From positions 1,623,997 through 1,687,996 of the forward strand of contig NZ_LT635801.1 of the NCBI RefSeq assembly GCF_900128495.1: a DNA stretch of 64,000 nucleotides, written 5' to 3'. Both the position numbers and the translations under genes were made by a program. Numbering within the stretch: position 1 is the first letter of the stretch; every line of letters starts with the position of its first letter. This DNA is from Bacteroides ilei. Lineage in GTDB: Bacteria; Bacteroidota; Bacteroidia; Bacteroidales; Bacteroidaceae. Below the pieces are notes generated by a model, which did no database searches, had not been told where the DNA came from, and saw nothing but the letters and a program-made list of their open reading frames with translations. Below are positions 18,706-27,538 of this stretch, piece after piece.

Positions 18706-20136
18706 ATGACTGATATGGATTTATCTCGTGACTTTATAGATCGTACCCGTAAATTGTTGGGTGAAAAAGAAATGGATGCTTTTCTACAAGCCTTGGATAC
18801 AGAATCTCCGGTAAGCATCCGTTTGAACAGGAAAAAATGTATGGATACTGTTCCGCCGCAAGGTTCTCCCGTACCTTGGTGTAAGTCTGGGTTTTATCTG
18901 GCATCACGTCCTACATTTACGTTCGATCCGTTGTTTCACGCCGGCTGTTATTACGTACAGGAAGCTTCTTCCATGATTCTGGAACAGGTTTTACGCCAGT
19001 ATGTCCATGGGCCTGTCATAATGCTCGACTTATGTGCTGCCCCGGGGGGAAAGTCTACTTTAGCCCGTTCTATATTACCCGAAGGCAGTATGTTGGTTGC
19101 AAATGAAGTAATGAGGAACCGTGCTCAGATTTTGGCGGAGAATCTGATAAAGTGGGGAGATCCGGGTGTCATTGTCACCGGTAATGATCCGGCCGATTTT
19201 GCTCCGCTAGAGAATACGTTTGATGTCATACTGACCGATGTCCCATGTTCGGGTGAAGGAATGTTCCGGAAGGATCCTGTGGCTGTGGAAGAATGGAGTG
19301 TGGAAAATGTAGGTTTATGTTGGCAGCGTCAGCGTCGTATATTGCGTGATATATGGAATTGTCTGAAGCCGGGTGGAATACTGATTTATAGTACATGTAC
19401 CTATAACCGCGAAGAAAATGAGGATAATGTCCGTTGGATTTCGGAGGAGCTGGGAGCTGACATATTGCCTGTTGATGTGTCGGATGACTGGCGTATTTCC
19501 GGTAACCTGGCAGGATATGATTTCCCGGTATATCGTTTTTTGCCCCATCATACAGTGGGCGAGGGTCTGTTCATGGCAGTGCTCCGTAAGACGGGCGAAT
19601 GGAAAGATCAGGACCTTGCTGAGAGGGTTTCTTCAAGAAAAGAAAAGAAGGGAAAGGGCGGTGGCCGGATGCCGGTTGCCAAAGTTCCGGATTATGTCAA
19701 GTCCTGGATAAAATCTCCGGAGCTCTATGCGTGGTATGTGGAAGGTGATGGAATCGTTGCCCTTCCTGCAGCTTATGGATCATTTTATGAGCGCATGAAG
19801 AGTCGTTTGCGGATACTTCATGCCGGCATAACGGTTGCTGCCTTGAAAGGTAAGGATTTTGTACCGGCGCATGCATTGGCTATGAGTGTATACCAGAATC
19901 CGGACGTATTTGAAAAGGCCGAGCTTACATATGAGCAGGCTGTCTCTTATTTGCGTAAGGAGGCTGTCGTTTTGCCGCTTGAGGTTCCCAAAGGATTGGT
20001 TATGGTTACGTATAGACAATTACCTTTAGGTTTTGTCAAAAATCTCGGGAACCGGGCCAACAACCTGTATCCGCAGGAATGGAGGATCCGTAGCGGTTAT
20101 TTGCCCGAACAGCTTGTCTTTCCGCTGGACATGTAA
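18706..20136 (+). CDS. RsmF/NOL1-NOP2-type rRNA cytosine-C5 methyltransferase
   Basis: This 476-aa SAM-dependent enzyme has motif I DLCAAPGGKS, the DVPCSGEGMF catalytic block and the second Cys in YSTCTYNREENE. The C-terminal 150 residues form an RsmF-like accessory domain and an RNA-binding tail with GFVKNLGNRANNLYP. RsmF modifies a cytosine of 16S rRNA in E. coli; the target here is inferred. It ends 10 bp before the convergent topB. Confidence 0.9.
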   Translation: MTDMDLSRDFIDRTRKLLGEKEMDAFLQALDTESPVSIRLNRKKCMDTVPPQGSPVPWCKSGFYLASRPTFTFDPLFHAGCYYVQEASSMILEQVLRQYVHGPVIMLDLCAAPGGKSTLARSILPEGSMLVANEVMRNRAQILAENLIKWGDPGVIVTGNDPADFAPLENTFDVILTDVPCSGEGMFRKDPVAVEEWSVENVGLCWQRQRRILRDIWNCLKPGGILIYSTCTYNREENEDNVRWISEELGADILPVDVSDDWRISGNLAGYDFPVYRFLPHHTVGEGLFMAVLRKTGEWKDQDLAERVSSRKEKKGKGGGRMPVAKVPDYVKSWIKSPELYAWYVEGDGIVALPAAYGSFYERMKSRLRILHAGITVAALKGKDFVPAHALAMSVYQNPDVFEKAELTYEQAVSYLRKEAVVLPLEVPKGLVMVTYRQLPLGFVKNLGNRANNLYPQEWRIRSGYLPEQLVFPLDM

Positions 20137-20146
20137 AGGTTGGAGG

Positions 20147-22129
20147 TCAGGTCGTAAAGGGTTTTCTGAAGGTACATCCGTTTTTCCATTCCGAGCACCC
20201 GTATGCGGTTTTTCCCTTTATGACTTTACCTTTTCCACAGAGTGGACAAACGGTGCCTATTATCTTGTCTTCATTGGTGTTTTCCTCCGGATCCTTTGCC
20301 TTTTTCCGTTTTTTTGTTGCCGTTTTTGCAGGTTCTTCCTGGGTTACGGTAACGCGTCGGTTGCTGTTGTCGCTCAGAACACTGTGTACTATTTCAGTTA
20401 CCATCTGTCTCAGCTCGGTAAGAAAAGTTGCCGCATCGTATTTCTGGCGTTCGATTTCACGCAGTTTCTTTTCCCAGATACCGGTCAGTTCCGCCGATTT
20501 CAGCAGTTCTTCATGAATAAGCTGTATCAGTTCTACACCGGTGGGGGTAGCAATCAGGTTTTTACGTTCTTTGCGGATGTAATGGCGTTTGAACAAAGTT
20601 TCGATGATGGCGGCACGGGTTGACGGGCGGCCTATTCCGTTTTCTTTCAATGCATCCCGAAGCTCTTCGTTGTCAATCAGTTTTCCGGCAGTTTCCATCG
20701 CCCGTAGCAGTGTAGCCTCGGTATAAGGCTTGGGAGGTTGTGTCCATTTCTCATTCAGATCGGGAGTATGAGGACCGTTTTCTCCTTTGACGAATAGAGG
20801 GAGTGTACGTTCTTCTTCATTGTCTTTACTCTCTTCCTGTTGTTCTTTGGTAAAGATGACACGCCATCCCGGTTCCAGAATCTGCTTGCCTGTAGTCTTG
20901 AATTCCACTTTGTCCACTTCTCCCAGTACCGTTGTGGTAGAAAATTTGCAGTCGGGATAAAAGGCGGCGATGAAACGTCTGGCTATCAGATCGAATACTC
21001 TTTTTTCCATGTCGGTCAGTCCTTGCGGTTGTACTCCGGTAGGGATAATGGCATGGTGGTCGGTTACTTTTGAATTGTCGAATACTTTCTTGGACTTGGG
21101 CAGTTTTTTCCCTGCCAGTGGAGCGGTAAAAGTTGCATAGTCTTTCAGTCCTGCCAGGATATTCGGGCATTTAGGGTATATGTCGTCACTCAAGTAGGTA
21201 GTGTCAACGCGGGGATAAGTTGCCACTTTCTTTTCATAAAGTGACTGGATAAGCTGCAGGGTCATGTCGGCCGAGTAGCTGAATTTCTTGTTACATTCCA
21301 CTTGCAGCGAAGTCAGGTCGAACAGGCGGGGAGGGGCTTCCGATCCTTTTTTTGCAGATACGTCGGTCACGAAAAAGTCGGAGTTGCGGACGGTTTCAAG
21401 GAATTTCAGCCCTTCTTCCTTTGACGTGAACTTACCTTTAGTTGCACTGAACGTCGTTTCACGATAAACCGTTTTCAGTTCCCAGTAAGGTTCCGGTTTG
21501 AAGTTTTCGATTTCCTGCTGACGTTTCACAATCAGGGCCAGGGTAGGTGTCTGCACTCTGCCGATGGAAAGGACCTGTTTGTTCTGTCCGTATTTCAATG
21601 TATACAGTCGGGTTGCGTTCATACCCAGAAGCCAGTCGCCTATGGCACGGCTCAATCCGGCTTCGTATAATGGCTGGAATTCGCTTTGGTCTTTCAGTTT
21701 GGCGAACCCTTCCCGGATAGCCTCTTCGGTCAGTGATGAGATCCACAGACGCTTGACCGGACAATGGGCTCCGGCTTTCTGCATAACCCAGCGTTGTATC
21801 AGTTCTCCTTCCTGTCCGGCATCACCACAGTTGATGATTTCGTCGGCTTTCTGCATCAGCCCTTCGATAATATGAAACTGTTTCTCAATGCCCGGGTCAT
21901 TGATAAGCTTGATTCCGAAACGGGGAGGAAGCATCGGCAGGCTGCCCAGACTCCACGCTTTCCAAGCCGGAGTGTACTCATGAGGCTCCTTGAGGGTACA
22001 GAGATGGCCGAATGTCCAGGTTACCTGGTATCCGTTTCCTTCAATATATCCCTCTTTTCGGTTTTTCGCTCCCAGCACATCCGCTATGTCACGGGCAACA
22101 CTGGGTTTTTCGGCTATACAGACTATCAT
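20147..22129 (-). CDS. topB: DNA topoisomerase III
   Basis: This 660-aa type IA topoisomerase has the Toprim start CIAEKPSVARDIADVLG with the acidic GDAGQEGELI. The active-site Tyr is in ATYPRVDTTYLS. SIGRVQTPTLALIV is the gate-domain signature. The tail has a Lys-rich linker and one zinc-ribbon-like repeat (CPLCGKG and YGCSEWKNGC). It relaxes and decatenates DNA. Many Bacteroides carry mobile topB copies, but the surroundings here are chromosomal. Confidence 0.93.
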   Translation of the reverse strand: MIVCIAEKPSVARDIADVLGAKNRKEGYIEGNGYQVTWTFGHLCTLKEPHEYTPAWKAWSLGSLPMLPPRFGIKLINDPGIEKQFHIIEGLMQKADEIINCGDAGQEGELIQRWVMQKAGAHCPVKRLWISSLTEEAIREGFAKLKDQSEFQPLYEAGLSRAIGDWLLGMNATRLYTLKYGQNKQVLSIGRVQTPTLALIVKRQQEIENFKPEPYWELKTVYRETTFSATKGKFTSKEEGLKFLETVRNSDFFVTDVSAKKGSEAPPRLFDLTSLQVECNKKFSYSADMTLQLIQSLYEKKVATYPRVDTTYLSDDIYPKCPNILAGLKDYATFTAPLAGKKLPKSKKVFDNSKVTDHHAIIPTGVQPQGLTDMEKRVFDLIARRFIAAFYPDCKFSTTTVLGEVDKVEFKTTGKQILEPGWRVIFTKEQQEESKDNEEERTLPLFVKGENGPHTPDLNEKWTQPPKPYTEATLLRAMETAGKLIDNEELRDALKENGIGRPSTRAAIIETLFKRHYIRKERKNLIATPTGVELIQLIHEELLKSAELTGIWEKKLREIERQKYDAATFLTELRQMVTEIVHSVLSDNSNRRVTVTQEEPAKTATKKRKKAKDPEENTNEDKIIGTVCPLCGKGKVIKGKTAYGCSEWKNGCTFRKPFTT

Positions 22130-22169
22130 GTTATTTCTTGTTCTGTTTCTAATGCGGTGGATTGCCGGA

Positions 22170-22200
22170 CAAAGTTAGTTAAAAATGTGCAGAGTACAAG
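22170..22200 (-). promoter_or_regulatory. Promoter of topB
   Basis: On the minus strand TAACTTTG (22177-22170) is an exact -7 box and CTTG (22200-22197) a three-of-four -33 box, 19 bp apart. Confidence 0.6.
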
Positions 22201-22348
22201 GAATCACCGCTGCTGCTTTTAGATCATCGGGCCTTGAAAATCTCAATTTGGATCGGGAAGTGCAGACTTTATCTCTACATAAGTTTAAAAGATGTCATTC
22301 ATGATAAAAAGAGGTTTACCAATTGTCAGTGCGTTTAAATTAATTCTT

Positions 22349-22356
22349 TAATTTTG
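22349..22356 (+). promoter_or_regulatory. -7 box of the CPA2 antiporter gene
   Basis: TAATTTTG matches TAnnTTTG, 28 bp before ATG 22385. The nearest upstream ATTG (22322-22325) is 23 bp away, slightly too far. Confidence 0.45.
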
Positions 22357-22384
22357 TACTTGAAAAACAATAAAGTCATAAACA

Positions 22385-24649
22385 ATGTCGCATTTAGCTC
22401 CTCTTATCAGTGACTTGGCGCTTATTCTGATCTGTGCAGGCGTCATGACACTTATTTTCAAGAAATTGAAGCAACCGTTAGTTTTGGGATATATTGTGGC
22501 CGGATTCCTTTGCAGTCCGCATTTCTCTTTTACACCTTCGGTGGTGGATACTGCAAATATCCAGACCTGGTCGGATATCGGTGTTATCTTCCTGCTTTTT
22601 GCTTTAGGACTTGAGTTCAGTTTCAAGAAACTGATGAAGGTTGGAGGCTCTGCCGTCATTTCTGCTTGTGCCATTATTTTCTGCATGATATTGATCGGTA
22701 TGTTTGTAGGGTGGATTTTCGATTGGAGCCGGATGGACTGTATCTATCTGGGAGGTATGTTGGCCATGTCTTCCACCACAATCATTTATAAGGCATTCGA
22801 TGATTTGGGTTTACGTCAGCAGCGTTTTGCAGGTTTGGTCTTGAGTATTCTTATTTTGGAAGACATCTTGGCCATAGTTTTGATGGTGATGCTTTCTACC
22901 ATGGCAGTAAGTCAGAATTTCGAGGGTAGCGAAATGATATACAGTCTGTCCAAGCTGGTGTTCTTCCTGGTTCTATGGTTTGTGGTAGGCATTTACCTGA
23001 TTCCTCAGGTATTGAAGAAATCACGTAAGCTGATGAGTGATGAAACATTGCTGATCGTTTCATTGGCCCTTTGTTTCGGAATGGTGGTATTCGCTGCGCA
23101 GGTAGGGTTTTCTCCAGCATTCGGAGCCTTCATCATGGGATCTGTCCTGTCGGAAACCATAGAATCGGAACATATAGAGAAATTGGTTTCTCCAGTAAAG
23201 GATCTGTTTGGTGCTATATTCTTTGTGTCTGTCGGCATGATGGTCGATCCGAATATGATTGTCGAGTACCGCTTTCCTATCATAGCCATTGTTGTGGCCA
23301 TTGTGGTGGGGCAGACAATCTTTGGTACATTGGGAGTACTGCTTTCCGGACAGCCGTTGAAGATAGCGATGCAGTGCGGGTTCAGTCTGACGCAAATAGG
23401 TGAATTTGCGTTCATTATCGCTTCCTTGGGAGTCAGTCTGCATGTTACCAGCGATTTCCTTTATCCGATAGTGGTGGCCGTTTCGGTCATAACTACCTTT
23501 CTGACCCCTTATATGATCCGTCTGGCAGTTCCTGCCTACAATATGATAGACCGTCATATTCCGGAACGTTGGTTGCGGCTTATCAGCAAATATGCTTCGG
23601 GAACACAAACCGTGAATCATGAAAACAACTGGAAGAAGCTGTTGATGGCTATAACCAGAATTGTTCTGATTTATTCCGTACTCTCTATTGCAATTATTGT
23701 TATATGTCTGCATTTTATTATACCTTTGTGTATAGCGATGCTGGGTGATCTTGGAGGAAGGATTTTGGGAACCTTTGTTACCATTCTGGCATTGGCACCG
23801 TTCTTGCGGGCCATGATCATGAAAAAGAACCGGTCCATCGAGTTCAAGGCATTGTGGGCCGACAGCCGTTTCAATCATGCACCGTTGATATCAACGTTTA
23901 TATTGCGTGTAATTATAGGTATCGGTTTTGTCATGTTTGTAATAGAAAGCCAGTTCACTACTTCTATGGCTTTGCTTTTAGGAATTGCGATATTACTGGT
24001 TGCCGGGATGATTGCTTCCCGCTTCCTGAAAAGGCAGTCTATCTTTATGGAGCGTACGTTTGTACAGAATCTCCGCTTCAAGGAAATGCATCAGGAATAT
24101 CTGGGTGAGAAGGAACCGGAGTATGCTGGCCGGTTACTTGACCGTGACCTGCATCTGAGTGATTTTGTCATACCCGCAGAGTCGTCCGTGGCAGGAAAGA
24201 CTTTGAAGGAATTGAATTGGGGAAAAAGATTCGGAGTACATGTGGCTGCGATTATCCGAGGGAGGCGGCGTGTGAATATACCGGATGGAAATTCCCGGAT
24301 TTTTCCGAATGACAAGTTGCAGGTAATCGGGACAGACGACCAGCTGGCGGTATTTTCAGACAAGGTTTCGAAGGTCGCCAATACATATGATGACAGTGAT
24401 TTTGAAAAGCATGAAATGCAGTTAAAACAGTTTGTCCTTGACAAGTCGGCAAAACTGGTTGGAATGACCATCGGGCAGAGCACAATCCGGACTGAATATC
24501 ATTGTCTGGTTGTAGGGGTTGAATGTCATGCGGATGGTATGTTGCACAGTCCGGATGTAAACCGGAAATTCGAAGCTGGTGATGTCGTTTGGGTAGTAGG
24601 GGAAGAACTGAATCTGGAACGTTTGTTCGCGGCCCAACAGAAAGAATGA
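22385..24649 (+). CDS. Monovalent cation:proton antiporter (CPA2/Kef type) with two TrkA-C domains
   Basis: This 754-aa inner-membrane protein has about 12 helices of the CPA2 fold over residues 1-380 (early helices PLVLGYIVAGFLCSP and FLLFALGLEFS). More hydrophobic helices follow at about 420-560, then two TrkA-C-like ligand domains (about 590-665 and 675-750), the second ending in GDVVWVVGEE. The family exchanges K+ or Na+ for H+. There is no NAD-binding TrkA-N domain, so gating would be through the TrkA-C pair. The HIT gene begins 28 bp later. Confidence 0.88.
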   Translation: MSHLAPLISDLALILICAGVMTLIFKKLKQPLVLGYIVAGFLCSPHFSFTPSVVDTANIQTWSDIGVIFLLFALGLEFSFKKLMKVGGSAVISACAIIFCMILIGMFVGWIFDWSRMDCIYLGGMLAMSSTTIIYKAFDDLGLRQQRFAGLVLSILILEDILAIVLMVMLSTMAVSQNFEGSEMIYSLSKLVFFLVLWFVVGIYLIPQVLKKSRKLMSDETLLIVSLALCFGMVVFAAQVGFSPAFGAFIMGSVLSETIESEHIEKLVSPVKDLFGAIFFVSVGMMVDPNMIVEYRFPIIAIVVAIVVGQTIFGTLGVLLSGQPLKIAMQCGFSLTQIGEFAFIIASLGVSLHVTSDFLYPIVVAVSVITTFLTPYMIRLAVPAYNMIDRHIPERWLRLISKYASGTQTVNHENNWKKLLMAITRIVLIYSVLSIAIIVICLHFIIPLCIAMLGDLGGRILGTFVTILALAPFLRAMIMKKNRSIEFKALWADSRFNHAPLISTFILRVIIGIGFVMFVIESQFTTSMALLLGIAILLVAGMIASRFLKRQSIFMERTFVQNLRFKEMHQEYLGEKEPEYAGRLLDRDLHLSDFVIPAESSVAGKTLKELNWGKRFGVHVAAIIRGRRRVNIPDGNSRIFPNDKLQVIGTDDQLAVFSDKVSKVANTYDDSDFEKHEMQLKQFVLDKSAKLVGMTIGQSTIRTEYHCLVVGVECHADGMLHSPDVNRKFEAGDVVWVVGEELNLERLFAAQQKE

Positions 24650-24677
24650 TTTGTTTAACATAATAAAAAGAAGAATT

Positions 24678-25103
24678 ATGAAAAGTGATCCGAAAGACTG
24701 TCTGTATTGTCAGAATAATGAGACATTACACAATTTGATGATTGAAATTGCCCAATTGAATGTCTCACGTGTTTTTCTGTTCAAGGAACAGACCTACAGA
24801 GGCCGTTGTCTTGTTGCATATAAAGATCATGTAAATGATTTGAACGAGTTGAGTGATGAAGACCGTAATGCGTTTATGGCCGATGTAGTCCGTGTAACCC
24901 GTGCCATGGACAAGGCATTTCATCCGGAAAAGATCAATTATGGTGCATACAGTGACAAGTTGTCTCATCTACATTTTCATCTGGCTCCTAAATATGTGGA
25001 TGGTCCCGATTATGGAGGTACATTTCAGATGAATCCCGGAAAGGTATATTTGACTGATGCCGAATATCAGGAACTGATTGACGCTATCAAGGCTAATCTG
25101 TAA
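24678..25103 (+). CDS. HIT-family protein
   Basis: This 141-aa histidine-triad nucleotide hydrolase/transferase has the motif HLHFHLAP near residue 100 and an N-terminal zinc-type pair CLYC. The substrate is likely a nucleoside 5'-phosphate conjugate; which one is unknown. ATG 24678 (MKSDPKDC) is preferred over a codon 9 residues upstream that would begin at the antiporter stop. Confidence 0.88.
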   Translation: MKSDPKDCLYCQNNETLHNLMIEIAQLNVSRVFLFKEQTYRGRCLVAYKDHVNDLNELSDEDRNAFMADVVRVTRAMDKAFHPEKINYGAYSDKLSHLHFHLAPKYVDGPDYGGTFQMNPGKVYLTDAEYQELIDAIKANL

Positions 25104-25118
25104 TCTAGGATAAAAAAG

Positions 25119-25162
25119 TAACGGGTGCAGATCCTTCCATCGATTTGCACCCGTTATTTCTT
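25119..25162. terminator. Terminator between the HIT and S4-domain genes
   Basis: TAACGGGTGCA (25119-25129) pairs perfectly with TGCACCCGTTA (25146-25156) across a 16-base loop. T-runs occur on both sides, fitting a convergent gene pair. Confidence 0.85.
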
Positions 25163-25604
25163 ATTTTTCATTATCATTATCATTTTCGTCTTCGTCATCA
25201 AAGTCGAAGTCAAATTCATCATCAATGTATTCAGGCGTAAAGAAGTCGTCCAGGTCGCGCCTGTCTTTTTTTGTCGGTCGGCCCATACCTTTGGCCCGGT
25301 TTACGAATCCGCTGATCTTGCTCATTTCCAGCAGTTCATATTGGTCGGGAGTCGTTACATTTTCCATGATTTCGGGAACGAGCTTGGCACCCACCCGTTT
25401 TTCAATGGCCTGCAACACCTTGAAAGAATAGGTGATGGGCGGTTTCTTGACTTGGATAATGTCACCGGGTTTGATCATGCGGGCCGGTTTGGCCTGTGCT
25501 CCATTGATGCATACCCGTCCTTTCTTGCATGCTTCGGCTGCGACGGTGCGGGTCTTGAAGATGCGGGCAGCCCACATCCATTTATCTATTCTAGCTTCGG
25601 GCAT
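25161..25604 (-). CDS. S4-domain RNA-binding protein (Hsp15/HslR-like)
   Basis: This 147-aa protein has an N-terminal S4 domain (RIDKWMWAARIFKTRT, GRVCINGAQAKPA, GDIIQV) like heat-shock protein Hsp15, which rescues stalled 50S subunits carrying nascent chains. The C-terminal 30 residues are almost all Asp, Glu, Phe and Asn. It sits 9 bp downstream of pth, linking two genes that deal with peptidyl-tRNA. Confidence 0.85.
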   Translation of the reverse strand: MPEARIDKWMWAARIFKTRTVAAEACKKGRVCINGAQAKPARMIKPGDIIQVKKPPITYSFKVLQAIEKRVGAKLVPEIMENVTTPDQYELLEMSKISGFVNRAKGMGRPTKKDRRDLDDFFTPEYIDDEFDFDFDDEDENDNDNEK

Positions 25605-25613
25605 ATGCTTGTT

Positions 25614-26177
25614 CTACTTGTTGTTATATTGGTTCATGGTTATATTCAGGCCGGCAAGACAGAAACTTTTAATGATTTCACCGGCAGTTTCCAGCCTTTC
25701 GGGCATCAGTTTCAAATCATTTTCATCGAAATGCCCCAATACATAGTCTACTTGTCCTCCTTTAGGAAAATCATTTCCTATCCCGAAGCGTAGACGGGCA
25801 TAATTCTGTGTGCCTAAAGTTGCGGCAATATGCTTCAGTCCGTTATGTCCGGCATCGCTGCCTTTTCCTTTTAACCGCAGACTTCCGAAAGGAAGTGCCA
25901 GGTCATCTACTACAACCAGAACGTTTTCCAGAGGAATCTTTTCCTGCTGCATCCAGTAACGTACCGCGTTTCCGCTCAGGTTCATGTATGTGGAAGGTTT
26001 GAGTAGCAGTAATTGGCGGCCTTTGAGTGGTAAAGTTGCGGTTGCCCCGTATCGTCCGTCCTTAAAAACAATATTGGACGCCTTAGCGAGGGCGTCCAAT
26101 ACCATAAATCCTATGTTGTGGCGGGTATTACGGTATTCGTCACCGATATTTCCCAGCCCTACAATCAAATATTTCAT
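25614..26177 (-). CDS. pth: Peptidyl-tRNA hydrolase
   Basis: This 187-aa enzyme frees tRNA from prematurely released peptides. The catalytic His is in NTRHNIGF, the Asp in VVDDLALP, and [10 protein letters not shown] is the conserved block. The length is typical. It lies 27 bp after rplY and before the S4-domain gene. The 5' part contains a perfect 11-bp inverted repeat (26072-26101). Confidence 0.95.
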   Translation of the reverse strand: MKYLIVGLGNIGDEYRNTRHNIGFMVLDALAKASNIVFKDGRYGATATLPLKGRQLLLLKPSTYMNLSGNAVRYWMQQEKIPLENVLVVVDDLALPFGSLRLKGKGSDAGHNGLKHIAATLGTQNYARLRFGIGNDFPKGGQVDYVLGHFDENDLKLMPERLETAGEIIKSFCLAGLNITMNQYNNK

Positions 26178-26204
26178 TGAAAGGGATTTTGTCGTTTATG
26201 TCAT

Positions 26205-26798
26205 TTATTTTGCAGCAGCCTGAGCACCACGAGCGGCACGAGTCAATTTAACGGCACAAACAACAGCTTCTTTGGCATTCAAAATTTCCAGACCTTCGAA
26301 GTTCAGTTCACCTACTTTGATAGTCTTGCCCAGACCCAAATTGGTTACGTTGATAACCAAACGTTCCGGAATAATGTTATACAAAGCTTTTACTTTCAGC
26401 TTACGGATCTGGAGAGCCAGTTTACCACCGGCCTTGACACCTTCGGCCAGACCTTCCAACTGTACCGGAACTTCCATTACGATAGGATTTTCTTCGTTGA
26501 TCTGCAGGAAGTCAATATGCAGGATAGCGTCAGTTACAGGGTGGAACTGGATGTCTTTCATGATGGCGTTTACAACCTTACCATCGATGTCCAGGTCTAC
26601 AACGTAGATATGAGGTGTGTATACCAGTTTACGCAAGCCGTCGGTCGGAACCATGAAGTGGGTAGCAACCTGCTTTCCGTTTTCATCTTTCTGCATTCCG
26701 TACAATACGCAAGGAACTGCATTGTTTTTACGCAAGCTATGAGTAGCTTTCTTTCCTGTTTCAGTTCTTAAAGAACCTTTGATTTCAATTGATTTCAT
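26205..26798 (-). CDS. rplY: 50S ribosomal protein L25/Ctc (long form)
   Basis: This 197-aa protein binds 5S rRNA. The N-terminal 90 residues are the L25 domain (GKKATHSLRKNNAVPCVLYG) and the rest is the TL5/Ctc beta domain (VPVQLEGLAEGVKAGG). The tail ends in Ala-rich residues. It heads the rplY-pth-S4 operon, a common Bacteroidota order. Confidence 0.95.
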   Translation of the reverse strand: MKSIEIKGSLRTETGKKATHSLRKNNAVPCVLYGMQKDENGKQVATHFMVPTDGLRKLVYTPHIYVVDLDIDGKVVNAIMKDIQFHPVTDAILHIDFLQINEENPIVMEVPVQLEGLAEGVKAGGKLALQIRKLKVKALYNIIPERLVINVTNLGLGKTIKVGELNFEGLEILNAKEAVVCAVKLTRAARGAQAAAK

Positions 26799-26854
26799 GT
26801 TTGAATAATTTTTTGTGTTACTCTAAATTAAGTTGGTTTGTTGCTTAATTCGCC

Positions 26855-26882
26855 ATCACACGATGTGGTATATCACACGATG
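26855..26882 (-). repeat. Two 11-bp direct repeats in the rplY leader
   Basis: ATCACACGATG (plus strand) occurs at 26855-26865 and 26872-26882, with starts 17 bp apart, inside the predicted 5' leader of rplY. In the RNA sense the unit is CATCGTGTGAT. Each can form a small stem with its partner. Confidence 0.6.
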
Positions 26883-26899
26883 AGCTTAAAAAAGCGCTG

Positions 26900-26931
26900 C
26901 AAATTTAGCGCTTTTCCATATAACTGCCAAA
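26900..26931 (-). promoter_or_regulatory. Promoter of rplY-pth
   Basis: On the minus strand TAAATTTG (26907-26900) is an exact -7 box and TTTG (26931-26928) an exact -33 box, 20 bp apart. The predicted leader of about 95 nt is long and contains two copies of an 11-mer. Confidence 0.75.
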
Positions 26932-26966
26932 TATTTTGTAATTTACTTTACGCCCCGGAAAGTTTT

Positions 26967-27344
26967 TCAGAAGTCTATGTCTATTTTTATTTCATCAGTA
27001 TTTAATGTGGAAGGGGTTTCCTTGTTTTGCGTTTCGGCCGTACGACTGTCGTTTGATGCAGGTCCCTGTTCCTGTTCGATAAACCGGATGGTCTGTTGCA
27101 ATCCGTTCATGAATTTCTCGAAATCTTCTTTATAGAGGAATATTTTATGCTTTTCAAAGCTGACCTGAGAAGATTCCCCTTCGCCCGATATCACTTTCTT
27201 ACTTTCTGTTATGGCAAGGAACATCTCATCCTTTCTGTTTTTTTTCACATCAAGGTAGTAGATTCTTTTACCGGCCTTGATCGCTTTTGAAAAAACAATT
27301 TCTTTATCTCCTTCTCCTGTTGTGTTCTTTGTAAAATCTTCCAT
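26967..27344 (-). CDS. PUR-family DNA/RNA-binding protein (DUF3276)
   Basis: This 125-aa protein has the bacterial PUR-alpha-like repeat (IVFSKAIKAGKRIYYLDVKKNRKDE, then ITESKK and HKIFLYKEDFEKF), which forms one PUR domain by dimerisation. Members bind single-stranded purine-rich nucleic acid in vitro; the cellular role is not settled. It is divergent from nusB. Confidence 0.88.
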   Translation of the reverse strand: MEDFTKNTTGEGDKEIVFSKAIKAGKRIYYLDVKKNRKDEMFLAITESKKVISGEGESSQVSFEKHKIFLYKEDFEKFMNGLQQTIRFIEQEQGPASNDSRTAETQNKETPSTLNTDEIKIDIDF

Positions 27345-27478
27345 GGTATAAAAAACTTGTCTTTTAATATTATATATATAAATCTGGTCTCAAATTTGAG
27401 GAATTTTTTGAAATGTACAAAAAACTTCTCGTAAAATTATTTATAAACTGCAAAAATCGGTAAAAAGCCTGTTGGATA

Positions 27479-27511
27479 TTTGTTTTGTATTTAGGAAAAT
27501 AATTATTTTTG
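27479..27511 (+). promoter_or_regulatory. Promoter of the nusB operon
   Basis: TATTTTTG (27504-27511) is an exact -7 box and TTTG (27479-27482) an exact -33 box, 21 bp apart. The transcript would start near 27518, so the in-frame codon at 27509 lies inside the promoter and ATG 27539 is the start. Confidence 0.7.
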
Positions 27512-27538
27512 CAACCCGAAATTATATTAAAAATATAT

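Noticed and set aside
20147..22129. topB as a marker of a conjugative element
   Set aside because: No mobilisation, tra or integrase genes are nearby and both sides are ordinary chromosomal genes.
22386..24485. Several minus-strand frames inside the antiporter gene
   Set aside because: They mirror the codon use of the antiporter gene and contain no recognisable domain.
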